A stretch of 64,000 bases of DNA from Bacteroidales bacterium (GCA_021740645.1 JAIOZL010000023.1:1-64000), one strand, 5' to 3'; positions 27,276-36,816 are shown, counted from the stretch's first letter. Numbers and translations: made by a program. Notes: generated from the sequence alone by a model not told the origin.

Positions 27276-27617
27276 TTAAAACAATTTATCCATATTTTCT
27301 GGTGGATCGGCCCACACTGCCTTATAATCTTTTACAATGAGTGGACGTTTTAATAACTTTGGATTTTCCAGGATGATCTTTACCCATTCCTCATCGGTAA
27401 AGTCCTTCCCTTTCAATTCTTTTTTATATTTCTCCTCCTGTGTTCTCACCAATTCGACAGGTCTCACATTCATCTTCATCAGGATATCCTTCAGGTCATC
27501 TTCAGCTAACGGGTATTTTAAATATTCCACAAGCTCAAATTCTAAACCTTTACCTTCGAGATATTGTAGTCCAGCCCTGGATTTTTTGCAGCGGGGATTG
27601 TGATATATTTTTATCAT
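27276..27617 (-). CDS. ArsC/YffB-like thioredoxin-fold protein
   Basis: A 113-residue ArsC-family protein. It has the N-terminal active-site motif YHNPRCKKSR (Cys at about residue 10), the conserved Arg of LVRTQEEKYK, and the RPLIV motif near residue 91, matching glutaredoxin-coupled arsenate reductase and its relatives. No arsenic-resistance genes (arsB, arsR, acr3) are nearby. A housekeeping role, as in the Spx/YffB branch, is as likely as arsenate reduction. It lies 31 bp after the S46 peptidase and 34 bp before fumC, all on the minus strand. Confidence 0.8.
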   Translation of the reverse strand: MIKIYHNPRCKKSRAGLQYLEGKGLEFELVEYLKYPLAEDDLKDILMKMNVRPVELVRTQEEKYKKELKGKDFTDEEWVKIILENPKLLKRPLIVKDYKAVWADPPENMDKLF

Positions 27618-27648
27618 AATATTTGTTTTGAATTCAAATCAACCGTTG

Positions 27649-29808
27649 TTATTCTATTATTGTCATTTCCTCTACCAGGTGACCGGCTCCGGCAAACTTA
27701 TCAATCACGAACAAGCAATACCTGATGTCCAGAGCAATATTTCTGCATTGCTCAATATCGTATACCAGGTCGCTCATTGTCGATTCCCAGCAACGGTCGA
27801 AATTAAGCCCAATGAGGTTACCATTTGCATCCAATACCGGGCTACCTGAATTACCTCCTGTAGTATGATTAGTGGCTATAAAACACACATGCAAGCTTCC
27901 ATCGGAATCCATATAGGGCCCATAATCCTGGTTTTGATATAACTCCTTTAGCTTATCCTCCACCTCATAATCATAAATTTCAGGGTTTTCCTTTTCAATG
28001 ATCCCATCCAATGTAGTAAAGTAGCGGTAGTTTTTAGCATCATCCGGACTAAATCCTTTCACATTTCCATAGGCCACCCTAAGAGTAAAATTAGCATCGG
28101 GATAAAATTTCTTCATGGGTTGCATGTCCATTTGTGCCTGCATATACAAACGCATCAGACTGTCAATTTTAGCACTTTCAAAACGTAAGTCAGGCAGATA
28201 ACTATCATTATAAAGGCCGGAAAAATCTATCGCCATTTGATAGGCCGGATCACGGTTAATTATCTTCCAGCTGTTTTTTTTGTAATTATCCAGGATAGCA
28301 CCTATTTTTTCTTCTGAAGCAAAAATTGATTTCTGGTAAAACCATTCAGCCATTAAGTTAAAATCACCTTTGAATTTGGAGTGTAATTTTAAAAGTGTTT
28401 TTGGCATTGCTGAAAATTCAACATGGGTATAATATTCCCTTAAAACATCTACAAAAACACGTTTATCCAATGGTTCACAGTACTCTTTATAAAATCCTGC
28501 CATACTGTTTTTAACTTTTTCGAGCTGAATTTCCATCTCAGGACGTTTTCCCTTTTCCTTAGATGTCTCAACAAGCTTTTTGTATCCGTTGGCATGCCTG
28601 AGGATTTCAATTCCGTATAAGGTTTCCCGAATATAGGTAGCATTATATTGCAAATCGGCTGCTTCCTGATAAGTAGATTTAAATGCCGGCAGAAGATTTC
28701 CGTACTTATCCTTCAATTCGTTGGTACTGTTTGCCCAACGAATAAATTCCTGCTCAAATTTTTGCTTTTGTTCAATGGCTTTCAGCCTTTTAATGCCCCG
28801 GTTTTCACCAATCCATTTTTTCCATCCATTGGAGATACTGGCGTGTTTGGCTGAATAGTTCAACCTGATCTCTTCACTTTTATTCATGAATTCATTGAAA
28901 ATGGCAATTCGTTTGTCCCTGAGCCCAATCCTGATCGGATTTATGGTATTCACCTGCAAATCAACTCCCCAGGAAGGTAAATATTCCTGGGTGCTTCCCG
29001 GATAGCCAAATACAAAAGTAAAATCGTCTTCCTGAACTCCACCCAGAGAGATATTTAAATGACGTTTTGGATGATAAGGAACATTATCCTCAGAATATGC
29101 AGCCGGCATATTGTTGCTATCAGCATAGATTCTGAAGATAGAGAAGTCGCCTGTATGCCGGGGCCATACCCAGTTATCGGTATCTCCTCCAAACTTACCG
29201 ATACTTGAAGGTGGAGCACCCACTAATCTCACATCTTCAAATACTTCATTGATAAACAGGAAATATTGATTCCCCTGGAAGAAAGGTTTAACAAGTGCTT
29301 TATAATGTGTATTTTTTATTGCTTCTTCTACAACCTTTTCGCTATTGATCTTAATAGTTTTAGCCCGCTGAGCCTCTGACATTTCATGGGTAACTCCTTC
29401 AATAATCGCATCAGTTACATCTTCCATTTTCACAAGAAAAGTAACAGTAAGCCCAGCATTTGGTAACTCTTCGGAATGACTCATCGCCCAGAATCCATCT
29501 TCAAGATAATTGTGTTCAAGTGATGAGTGCCTTTGAATCCTGCTGTATCCACAATGATGATTTGTTAATATTAGGCCCTGATCTGAGATAAGTTCGGCGG
29601 TACATCCACCGCCAAAGATCATTATGGCATCCTTTAAACTTGACTGATTTATATTGTAGATATCATCAGCCGTGATTGTCATTCCCATGGCCTGCATTTC
29701 GGCTTCATTTAATTCGTTTAACAACATGGGTATCCACATTCCTTCATCGGCCCTGCTGGCAGATATTAACGACATAAGGATAAGGGCTGACAGTAATATA
29801 TTTCTCAT
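27649..29808 (-). CDS. S46-family dipeptidyl-peptidase, DPP11-like (Asp/Glu-specific)
   Basis: A 719-residue periplasmic or outer-surface exopeptidase with a signal peptide (ILLSALILMSLISASRA). The chymotrypsin-like catalytic residues are visible: H85 in TNHHCGY, an Asp in GGDTDNWVW, and S654 in GGNSGSP. In Porphyromonas S46 enzymes the residue 18 positions after the Ser sets P1 specificity: Arg in DPP11 (Asp/Glu), Gly in DPP7. Here that position is Arg (LNFDR), which points to acidic P1 specificity. It releases dipeptides from oligopeptides for uptake. It has its own -7 element upstream and is followed closely by the ArsC-like gene. Confidence 0.9.
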   Translation of the reverse strand: MRNILLSALILMSLISASRADEGMWIPMLLNELNEAEMQAMGMTITADDIYNINQSSLKDAIMIFGGGCTAELISDQGLILTNHHCGYSRIQRHSSLEHNYLEDGFWAMSHSEELPNAGLTVTFLVKMEDVTDAIIEGVTHEMSEAQRAKTIKINSEKVVEEAIKNTHYKALVKPFFQGNQYFLFINEVFEDVRLVGAPPSSIGKFGGDTDNWVWPRHTGDFSIFRIYADSNNMPAAYSEDNVPYHPKRHLNISLGGVQEDDFTFVFGYPGSTQEYLPSWGVDLQVNTINPIRIGLRDKRIAIFNEFMNKSEEIRLNYSAKHASISNGWKKWIGENRGIKRLKAIEQKQKFEQEFIRWANSTNELKDKYGNLLPAFKSTYQEAADLQYNATYIRETLYGIEILRHANGYKKLVETSKEKGKRPEMEIQLEKVKNSMAGFYKEYCEPLDKRVFVDVLREYYTHVEFSAMPKTLLKLHSKFKGDFNLMAEWFYQKSIFASEEKIGAILDNYKKNSWKIINRDPAYQMAIDFSGLYNDSYLPDLRFESAKIDSLMRLYMQAQMDMQPMKKFYPDANFTLRVAYGNVKGFSPDDAKNYRYFTTLDGIIEKENPEIYDYEVEDKLKELYQNQDYGPYMDSDGSLHVCFIATNHTTGGNSGSPVLDANGNLIGLNFDRCWESTMSDLVYDIEQCRNIALDIRYCLFVIDKFAGAGHLVEEMTIIE

Positions 29809-29836
29809 AAAAAATATCTGTTTAGAATTCCACCGA

Positions 29837-29844
29837 CAAATATA
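29837..29844 (-). promoter_or_regulatory. Bacteroidota -7 promoter element (TATATTTG)
   Basis: Minus-strand TAnnTTTG match 28 bp upstream of the S46 peptidase ATG. It suggests a peptidase-arsC-fumC transcript that ends at the terminator at 25765. Confidence 0.45.
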
Positions 29845-29939
29845 CTAAGATAGATAATGCTTAAAGCCTTGATCGCTTATTTAGAGATATTTTAAAATTA
29901 AAAGGTGATAAAAAAGGAAGTAATAAATAAAGGATATTT

Positions 29940-31883
29940 CTATTCAATAATTTTAAATTCAGTGCGCCGGTTCTCAGCCCTGCCCTCTTCGGTGCTATTG
30001 TCATCAATAGCTTGAGCCTCACCACAACCTTTATAAATTAACCTCAGTTGATCAATTCCTTGTTTAACCAGGTAATCATTTACTGACTTCGCACGATTAC
30101 GGCTTAACTCCTTATTGTATTCCGGTGTGCCAACATTATCGGTATGCCCGCTGATCTCGATTTTAATACCAGGGTTATTGTTGAGAAAGGTGAGTAATTT
30201 TGACAATTCCGTTAATGATTCATTTTTTAAATCATATTGATCGGTTTCAAAGAAAATGTTTTTGAGAATTACCTTTTCACCTGCTTTGATTTTTTGCAAA
30301 GGGATGTCTTTCAGAAATGGGTCTGTGGTGGTATTCGAGCCAGATAAGCTAAAGTTCTCCGAATAAAACAGGTATCCTTCTTTTGAAACGGTGAGGGCAT
30401 AATTCCTGTCTGTTGGCAGACACACAAGAAAACCACCAGTTTTTGGATTTGACTTAGATTTTGTAGCAATCTTATCTGTCTTAAGCTCGGTTAATTCAAA
30501 AGTCGCGCTAAGTTTCTTTTTGGTTTCCTTGTCAAAAACGATTCCTTTCAGGTAGGTAACAAACTGAGGCCTGGCTTCAGGGTAAAGTTCAAAGGAATAG
30601 AGATCAAGCCCTCCGAATCCTGCTTCCCGGTCGCTGGCAAACAGGGCTAAGTGGCCATCCGCCGTAATAAGTATGCTGTTTTCATCCTTGTGGGTATTGA
30701 TGGGAAAACCAAGATTTTTTGCCGGGCCCCAATCACCATTACTATCTCTTCGTGAAAGAAAGATATCCATCCCTCCCATACCAATATGGCCATCAGAAGA
30801 AAAGTACAGCGTTTGATTATCAGGATGGATAAATACTGAACCTTCGTAGCCAGAGGTATTAATATTATCATTGAGCATTTCCGGGTCTGACCATTCATTA
30901 TTATTGCCCAGATAACTGACATATATATCGTAATTATCATTGCGGTTACTCACAAAGTACATGGAATATCCGTCAGCAGATAATGAGGGTTGTGATTCCC
31001 AATACCGTGAATTTACAGGTCGGCCAATATTTTCAGGTGTCGACCAATAGGCTCCGTATCTTTCAGATTTAAAGAGGTCGCAGCGACCCAATCCTGTCCG
31101 GTTCTCGCCATACCCATTTAAGCTTTCGCATGCTGTAAAAATCAGGGTATTTCCATCTGCCGATAGAGATGGTGCCCCTTCATTGTATACCGTATTGATT
31201 GGGCTACCAATATTTAAGGCTTCTGCCCAGTTTTCATCACTTTTGCCACTTATAAAAAAGTCTTCCTGTCTTCCGGTAAACGAGTTATTATCTAATAATA
31301 AGCGTGTAAAAAGCAGGGTTTGATTATCTGCAGTAAGGCAGGGGAAATATTCATTTAAAGGAGTATTAACTTTTTCCCCCAAATTGATTGGCTTAAATGG
31401 CACAGGGTGCTGAATAGCTTCTAAAGCAAAATCACAATTCAATAGGTTTTTTCGTGCATTTGCCTTCCCTTCTTTACTGGCCCCTTCATAATCCAGGTAG
31501 GAAGTATAATGCATTTTAGCGCCTTCATACCATCCATTACGGTATTCAATATTTGCAAGGAAAAAATAAGCAGGGGGATAGATTTCAGAATTAATCGAGA
31601 TGGCTTTTTTATATGCGTATACAGCATTACTGTCTTTTTTCTGCTGTTCGTATAATTCACCCAGTAAAATATAGGCTTCAAAAAATCCTGGGTCATGTTC
31701 AAGGGATTCTAAAAAATAAGTTTCTGCAGCATCCAGATCCTCCATTTTATATGCAACCTCCCCTGATTCAAACGCCTTTTTTGCTTTTTTTGAACTGGTT
31801 GAAAGCTCCTGGGAGTAGCCAATTGAAGTAATTGAAAACAGAATAAATAGCAGTATAAATTTTATTTTGGAGAAGAACATCAT
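29940..31883 (-). CDS. TPR-PD40-CRD-OmpA protein, PorE-like
   Basis: A 647-residue envelope protein with this order: signal peptide (IKFILLFILFSITSIGYSQ), TPR repeats (about 25-130), a PD40/WD40-like propeller (about 165-430; ADGNTLIFTA, SADGYSMYFVSNR, HPDNQTLYFSS), a CarboxypepD-regulatory-like domain (about 440-510), and a C-terminal OmpA peptidoglycan-binding domain (ISGHTDNVGTPEYNKELSRNRA). This architecture is that of PorE, a T9SS periplasmic component that anchors the machine to peptidoglycan. PorE itself is a lipoprotein, and here no lipobox Cys follows the signal peptide. I start at ATG 31883; an upstream TTG at 31919 is less likely. It lies just downstream of queE. Confidence 0.82.
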   Translation of the reverse strand: MMFFSKIKFILLFILFSITSIGYSQELSTSSKKAKKAFESGEVAYKMEDLDAAETYFLESLEHDPGFFEAYILLGELYEQQKKDSNAVYAYKKAISINSEIYPPAYFFLANIEYRNGWYEGAKMHYTSYLDYEGASKEGKANARKNLLNCDFALEAIQHPVPFKPINLGEKVNTPLNEYFPCLTADNQTLLFTRLLLDNNSFTGRQEDFFISGKSDENWAEALNIGSPINTVYNEGAPSLSADGNTLIFTACESLNGYGENRTGLGRCDLFKSERYGAYWSTPENIGRPVNSRYWESQPSLSADGYSMYFVSNRNDNYDIYVSYLGNNNEWSDPEMLNDNINTSGYEGSVFIHPDNQTLYFSSDGHIGMGGMDIFLSRRDSNGDWGPAKNLGFPINTHKDENSILITADGHLALFASDREAGFGGLDLYSFELYPEARPQFVTYLKGIVFDKETKKKLSATFELTELKTDKIATKSKSNPKTGGFLVCLPTDRNYALTVSKEGYLFYSENFSLSGSNTTTDPFLKDIPLQKIKAGEKVILKNIFFETDQYDLKNESLTELSKLLTFLNNNPGIKIEISGHTDNVGTPEYNKELSRNRAKSVNDYLVKQGIDQLRLIYKGCGEAQAIDDNSTEEGRAENRRTEFKIIE

Positions 31884-31919
31884 AATTGTGCTTAACAATT
31901 TTAAACGTAGAAAAATCAA

Positions 31920-32555
31920 TTAAGGTATTCGCATATATTTATGGCTTTGTAACGAAATATTCCATTTTGGGTTGTCCTTCACGAACTCAACGATTTCAGG
32001 CATGACTTCATCTGCCACACTCCATTCGGGCTGGATAAAAAGTTTGCAATCCTTACGAAGCCGATGGGCATTTTTTTCAGCCCAGTCAAAATCCCCTTTT
32101 GACTGAACAATAACCTTGTATTCGTCTGCATTTTCGTATATTTCCCTCAAGGGTGGACTGAATTTTTTTGGGGAAAGACAAATCCAATCCCATTGACCTG
32201 ACAAAGGATGCGATCCTGAAGTTTCAAGGAAGGTTGCGAAGCCATGTTTTTTAAGTTCCTGACAAAAATAATCAAGGTTATACATCAGGGGTTCTCCGCC
32301 CGTAACCACAACAGACCGGCATTTACACAAAGCAATTTTTTTCACGATTTCATCTGTACTGGTTAACGGCCATAAGTCAGCATTCCATGACTCTTTTACA
32401 TCACACCAACTGCAACCTACATCACATCCCCCTACACGTGCAAAATAAGCAGGTTTACCAGTATGAAAGCCTTCACCCTGAATAGTATAAAAATCCTCCA
32501 TTATAGGCAAAAGCAAACCCTTTTTGAGTAATTCTATTTGTGTGGACTTAGTCAT
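31920..32555 (-). CDS. queE: 7-carboxy-7-deazaguanine synthase (radical SAM)
   Basis: A 211-residue radical-SAM enzyme of queuosine/7-deazapurine synthesis, converting 6-carboxytetrahydropterin to 7-carboxy-7-deazaguanine. It has the C44-x3-C48-x2-C51 cluster (GGCDVGCSWCDVKESW), the substrate loop FYTIQGEGFHTGK, and the SAM motif VVVTGGEPLM. I choose ATG 32555, which overlaps the stop of the upstream propeller gene (translational coupling). An ATG at 32570 is also in frame. No other queuosine genes are in the window. Confidence 0.92.
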   Translation of the reverse strand: MTKSTQIELLKKGLLLPIMEDFYTIQGEGFHTGKPAYFARVGGCDVGCSWCDVKESWNADLWPLTSTDEIVKKIALCKCRSVVVTGGEPLMYNLDYFCQELKKHGFATFLETSGSHPLSGQWDWICLSPKKFSPPLREIYENADEYKVIVQSKGDFDWAEKNAHRLRKDCKLFIQPEWSVADEVMPEIVEFVKDNPKWNISLQSHKYMRIP

Positions 32556-33483
32556 ATTCAAAGCCTGCATATTGAAGTATTTTATTTAAATCCAGGCTAA
32601 ATATTTGCTGTTTAAATTTATTTGTCTTTTCTGTGGAAATTAGTACTGTTTTATTATCGATAAAACAAATTCCCTCACATTGCGCTTCAACAAGTTTATT
32701 CAGGTTTATCCGATACACTAAATTATTCCCAAGAGTGTTGCCATCAAAATCCTTGAAAATAAATATGAAGTTTTTACCCTCTTTGTAACCCACCATTACC
32801 AGCTTTTTATTTTCTTTGTTAAAATCGGCACCCGTAATTAACCCATCTACATCAAAACTACTTTGCTTTTCTATCTTATATGATCCGGGTTCTTTTGAAA
32901 CAGAGTACATCCGGGTCCTGCCATTTTTCCAATTTTTAGAGAACAGAATTAAGCGATCGTCAAAATTTATGATCGACTCACAATCGTAATCATGCTTTCT
33001 GTGATTTTCATCAAAAACCTTTTGATCTGCAAATTCAAAAGATATAATTGAAGCTTCCAGTTCAATATTATTGGATTGGTCAGTTTGATCTTTTTTTATT
33101 TTGTAAATCTTCAGATCTTTTCTATTTCCGGCGTTATTCCCAAAATCACCAATATAAATGTAGTCTTCGTCCTGGGTGATATCTTCCCAATCAATATTGG
33201 TGGACTTCATTAATGTGATGGTTTTATTTATTTTTCCATCAGGTTTATTTATACCATAAAGCTGTGGTTTCCCCTGGCTGTCATTAAATGTCCAAACCAC
33301 ATTTTCAAAATAAATCAATCCAGAAGTTTCATCCACCTTTTTATCCAGCATAGCATAACTGTCAGGCATCGCGGGATAACTGATAATTGTATAGGATTCT
33401 GCAGGTGTTTGAGCGAACAGAATATCAGCTAATAGAATGCATGTGGCCAGGGCCACTAATCTGGTACTAACAGGTGTAAACAT
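32548..33483 (-). CDS. Secreted SdiA-regulated/phytase-like beta-propeller protein
   Basis: A 311-residue protein with a signal peptide (LVALATCILLADILFAQ). The body reads like a six-bladed propeller of the SdiA-regulated/esterase-like-phytase type: DETSGLIYFENVVWTFNDS, then IDWEDITQDEDYIYIGDFGNN, then DYDCESIINFDDRLILFSKN, and EGICFIDNKTVLISTE. The acidic ED/GDFGNN motifs could bind calcium. The enzymatic role is unproven. It overlaps queE by 8 bp and is 63 bp downstream of folD on the same strand. Confidence 0.6.
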   Translation of the reverse strand: MFTPVSTRLVALATCILLADILFAQTPAESYTIISYPAMPDSYAMLDKKVDETSGLIYFENVVWTFNDSQGKPQLYGINKPDGKINKTITLMKSTNIDWEDITQDEDYIYIGDFGNNAGNRKDLKIYKIKKDQTDQSNNIELEASIISFEFADQKVFDENHRKHDYDCESIINFDDRLILFSKNWKNGRTRMYSVSKEPGSYKIEKQSSFDVDGLITGADFNKENKKLVMVGYKEGKNFIFIFKDFDGNTLGNNLVYRINLNKLVEAQCEGICFIDNKTVLISTEKTNKFKQQIFSLDLNKILQYAGFEYD

Positions 33484-33546
33484 TGTTTTTCATTTTGCTA
33501 TAATAACTACCATGAAGTATTTGGAATACAAGGGTAACAAAAAATA

Positions 33547-34428
33547 TTACAAATATATTTCCCTCTTTGCAGCTTTCATGGTATTTAATAATAAAGAAAC
33601 GATTGTCATTGGCCCCACACCTCCAGGCACAGGAGTAATCATGGACGCTTTTTTCGAAACATTCTCAAAGTCCACATCTCCTACCAAACGAAAGCCTGAT
33701 TTTGTTTCAAGCGACGGGATACGATGAATACCCACATCAATTACAATGGCACCCTTTTTCACCATATCCTCCGTAACAAATCCTTTTTGACCGAGGGCAA
33801 CAATTAAAATATCTGCTTTTTTTGTGATCTCTTTTATATTCTTTGTACGACTGTGACAAAGGGTAACTGTGGCATCTCCAGGATATGCCTTACGGGATAA
33901 CAGGATGCTCATGGGTGAACCAACAATGTGACTTCGTCCTAAGACAACCACTTGTTTTCCTTCGGTTTCGATGTGATACCTTTCCATCAATTGTAAAATA
34001 CCAAAGGGTGTAGCAGAAATATATGAAGGTAGGTTAAGCGCCATGCGGCCTATATTTACAGGGTGGAATCCATCGACATCTTTTGAAGGTGATATGGACT
34101 GAATTACCTTGTTTTCATCAATATGTTTTGGAAGTGGTAATTGTACGATGAAACCATCTATCTCTGCATCCTTATTCAAAAACTCAACCAACTCAAGGAC
34201 TTCTTTTTCGGTAGTTTCAAAAGGAAGCCGGTAAATAGAAGAGATGATCCCGACTTCTTTACAAGCTTTCTCTTTCCCGGAAACATAGGTTTGACTGGCC
34301 GGATCATCCCCAACCAATACCGCAGCCAGATGAGGATTTTTATCATCATTATCTATCATTTTAGCCACTTCCTTTGCTATCTCAGCCTTAATAAGTTTAG
34401 CCGTTTCTTTCCCGTCGATAAGTTTCAT
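33547..34428 (-). CDS. folD: Bifunctional methylenetetrahydrofolate dehydrogenase/cyclohydrolase
   Basis: A 293-residue FolD, which oxidises 5,10-methylene-THF and hydrolyses 5,10-methenyl-THF to 10-formyl-THF. It shows the catalytic motif ASQTYVSGKEKACKEVGI (active-site Tyr and Lys), VQLPLPKHID, the NADP-binding stretch VVLGRSHIVGSPMSILL, and the C-terminal PVPGGVGPMTI. Length is normal. It lies 35 bp downstream of ffh on the same strand, so they are probably cotranscribed. Confidence 0.96.
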   Translation of the reverse strand: MKLIDGKETAKLIKAEIAKEVAKMIDNDDKNPHLAAVLVGDDPASQTYVSGKEKACKEVGIISSIYRLPFETTEKEVLELVEFLNKDAEIDGFIVQLPLPKHIDENKVIQSISPSKDVDGFHPVNIGRMALNLPSYISATPFGILQLMERYHIETEGKQVVVLGRSHIVGSPMSILLSRKAYPGDATVTLCHSRTKNIKEITKKADILIVALGQKGFVTEDMVKKGAIVIDVGIHRIPSLETKSGFRLVGDVDFENVSKKASMITPVPGGVGPMTIVSLLLNTMKAAKREIYL

Positions 34429-34463
34429 GCTGTATTATTTATTGTCTGATATTTTAATCCAAT

Positions 34464-35807
34464 TTATCTTCCTGGCATTTTATTCATATTGGCCATTGCC
34501 CGCATCAAGTTCTTTCCTTTCCCTCCCGACATCATTTTCATCATTTTTTGGGTCTCCCCAAATTGTTTTATCAACTGGTTTACTTCCTGGATATCTGTCC
34601 CACTTCCCACAGCAATTCTACGGCGGCGGCTACCATTGAGTATTTTAGGATTCTCCCTTTCCTCATTGGTCATGGAATAAATAATGGCTTCAATACCTTT
34701 AAAGGCGTCATCATCAATATCCATATTTTTAATTGCTTTTCCAACACCGGGAATCATCCCCATTAAATCCTTCACATTGCCCATCTTTTTAATTTGCTTG
34801 ATTTGGTTAAGAAAATCGTCAAAGTTGAATTGATTTTTAGCAATTTTCTTTTGAAGTTTCCTGGCTTCTTCAGCATCAAACTGTTCCTGTGCTTTTTCCA
34901 CAAGTGAGACGATATCACCCATTCCAAGGATTCTGTCTGCCATCCTTGAGGGATGAAAAACATCAATGGCATCCATTTTTTCACCTATACCCACAAATTT
35001 TATAGGCTTGTTAACCACAGACTTTATTGAAAGAGCTGCACCACCCCGCGTATCGCCATCCAGTTTAGTTAACACAACCCCTTCATAATCCAGACGATCA
35101 TTAAAGGCTTTAGCAGTGTTCACGGCATCTTGTCCTGTCATCGAGTCGACCACAAACAATGTTTCCTGTGGATTAACAGAGGATTTGATATTGGCAATTT
35201 CATTCATCATTGCCTCGTCAACAGCTAAACGGCCTGCAGTATCTATAATTACCAGGTTATGGCCAAACTCCTTTGCGTATTTGATACCATTCTTTGCAAT
35301 TTTCACAGGATCTTTATTATCTTCTTCCGTATAAACCTTCACATTCACTTGCTCCCCCAGTACCTTTAGCTGGTTAATAGCAGCAGGACGATAAACGTCT
35401 CCTGCTATCAAAAGAGGATTTCTTCCACGCTTTGATTTCAGGAAATTTGCCAGTTTTGCAGAAAAGGTAGTTTTACCTGATCCCTGAAGTCCGGCTATTA
35501 AAATAATGGCTGGGTTACCTTTGATATCCAATTCTACTGAATCAGCACCCATAAGGTCAGCAAGTTCATCATGAACAATCTTAACCATTAACTGGCCCGG
35601 AGATACAGAAGTGAGAATTTTCTGCCCTAAAGCCTTTTCCTTTACAACCTCGGTAAATTGTTTTGCAATTTTAAAACTAACATCAGCATCAAGCAGGGCA
35701 CGCCTAACTTCTTTTAAGGTCTCTGCTACATTTACTTCCGATATATGACCGTGGCCTTTAAGTACTTTAAACGATCGTTCTAGTTTTTCCGATAAACCTT
35801 CAAACAT
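34464..35807 (-). CDS. ffh: Signal recognition particle GTPase
   Basis: A 447-residue Ffh/SRP54 protein, which targets ribosomes making membrane proteins to FtsY at the membrane. It has an N-terminal helical N domain (1-85) and a GTPase G domain with GLQGSGKTT (P-loop), DTAGR and TKLDGDTRGG. The C-terminal methionine-rich M domain (about 310-447; MKMMSGGKGKNLMRAMANM) binds signal peptides and SRP RNA. It heads the minus-strand group ffh-folD-propeller-queE-PorE-like. No SRP RNA gene was recognised nearby. Confidence 0.97.
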   Translation of the reverse strand: MFEGLSEKLERSFKVLKGHGHISEVNVAETLKEVRRALLDADVSFKIAKQFTEVVKEKALGQKILTSVSPGQLMVKIVHDELADLMGADSVELDIKGNPAIILIAGLQGSGKTTFSAKLANFLKSKRGRNPLLIAGDVYRPAAINQLKVLGEQVNVKVYTEEDNKDPVKIAKNGIKYAKEFGHNLVIIDTAGRLAVDEAMMNEIANIKSSVNPQETLFVVDSMTGQDAVNTAKAFNDRLDYEGVVLTKLDGDTRGGAALSIKSVVNKPIKFVGIGEKMDAIDVFHPSRMADRILGMGDIVSLVEKAQEQFDAEEARKLQKKIAKNQFNFDDFLNQIKQIKKMGNVKDLMGMIPGVGKAIKNMDIDDDAFKGIEAIIYSMTNEERENPKILNGSRRRRIAVGSGTDIQEVNQLIKQFGETQKMMKMMSGGKGKNLMRAMANMNKMPGR

Positions 35808-36062
35808 ATGTATTCATTTTTGAGGGTGCGAAATTAAGAAAATATGCTCACTTTTTCCCAATTCCCTGATTCAATATTGCTTTGGCCAATCCCGTTTATA
35901 TAAATTATTCCCGAATTAATCCTTATGAAGCGATGTATTTCCAAATATGGGAAATCATTAAAACCCTAAACAACTGGCTTAGTGCGCTTTAACATTTAGC
36001 ATACTTATTGACTATATCATGGCATTAGTGTGATATTTCGATTTTGAGTTTAAATATATCAA

Positions 36063-36272
36063 ATGAACGGAGAAAATAAAATGAAAAACAAATTTGCAAA
36101 ATTAATCGATCCTCATTGCGTCATTCAGGACAAAGAGCAAAATTTCTTCTGGGTAATAAATCTCGAAGATCATCCAAACTCTTTTTTGCTGGGCCAGAAT
36201 TACCAACACCTGTTTAATACAGAACGCAATAAGGACCATGAGTCGATGATGATAATTCAACCAGGTAATTAA
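36063..36272 (+). CDS. Small protein of unknown function
   Basis: A 69-residue ORF (a second ATG at 36081 would give 63). The product is soluble, mixed-charge and rich in aromatic, Asn and His residues (NFFWVINLEDHPNSFLLGQ). No family is recognised. A strong hairpin terminator 20 bp after its stop, and a clean 255-bp gap before it, suggest a real single-gene transcript. Confidence 0.5.
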   Translation: MNGENKMKNKFAKLIDPHCVIQDKEQNFFWVINLEDHPNSFLLGQNYQHLFNTERNKDHESMMIIQPGN

Positions 36273-36292
36273 AATTTTTCTTCGTATTAGTT

Positions 36293-36333
36293 AATAGCGG
36301 AAAAGCGATGCTGGCTTTTCCGCTATTTTTTTT
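36293..36333 (+). terminator. Rho-independent terminator
   Basis: Perfect 14-bp stem AATAGCGGAAAAGC / GCTTTTCCGCTATT with a 7-base loop, then a run of eight or nine T. The T-run leads into a -7-like TGTCTTTG, directly before the next gene. Confidence 0.9.
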
Positions 36334-36345
36334 GTCTTTGTAGGT

Positions 36346-36816
36346 ATGCAAATCATAGAACTTAAAATAATAAGTGGTGGACAAACAGGGGTAGACCGGG
36401 CTGCTCTTGATTTTGCTTTAAAAAATAAATTAAAAACAGGTGGTTGGTGTCCCAGAGGGAGAAAAGCTGAGGATGGGGTCATTAGTGATTTATACCCTCT
36501 CAAAGAAACCCCGTCTGCAGATTACCAACAAAGGACTAGAAAGAATATTGAAGAAAGTGATGGCACCCTGATTATATTTAATATGCAGATGGATAAAGGG
36601 ACTTCCTTAACATTTACCTATTGCAATGAAATAAACAAACCGCATTTTTTAATCGACCTCCATCTGAAAAAAAATAAAGATGATCTTTTCAAATGGATAA
36701 ATGACAACAATATCAGAATCCTTAATATTGCCGGACCCAGGGAAAGTTATTCTCCGGGAATATATTTTATGGCAAAAAAAAGATTGGAGTCAGTTTTAGG
36801 GTATACCATTAACTAG
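36346..36816 (+). CDS. Putative molybdenum cofactor carrier protein (SLOG fold)
   Basis: A 156-residue protein that opens with IISGGQTGVDRAALDFAL, the signature of the YpsA/Moco-carrier-type SLOG Rossmann family. It also has WCPRGRKAEDG, TRKNIEESDGTLIIF, and a C-terminal NIAGPRESYSPGIY. Family members bind and protect molybdenum cofactor. The location, 4 kb before a set of molybdenum hydroxylase genes (xdhC-xdhA-xdhB), fits this role, but two unrelated housekeeping-type genes intervene. Annotation as Moco carrier is by family only. Confidence 0.75.
   Translation: MQIIELKIISGGQTGVDRAALDFALKNKLKTGGWCPRGRKAEDGVISDLYPLKETPSADYQQRTRKNIEESDGTLIIFNMQMDKGTSLTFTYCNEINKPHFLIDLHLKKNKDDLFKWINDNNIRILNIAGPRESYSPGIYFMAKKRLESVLGYTIN

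Noticed and set aside
27276..27617. Arsenic-resistance operon
   Set aside because: Only the ArsC-like gene is present; no arsenite pump or ArsR is nearby and the neighbours are fumC and a peptidase.
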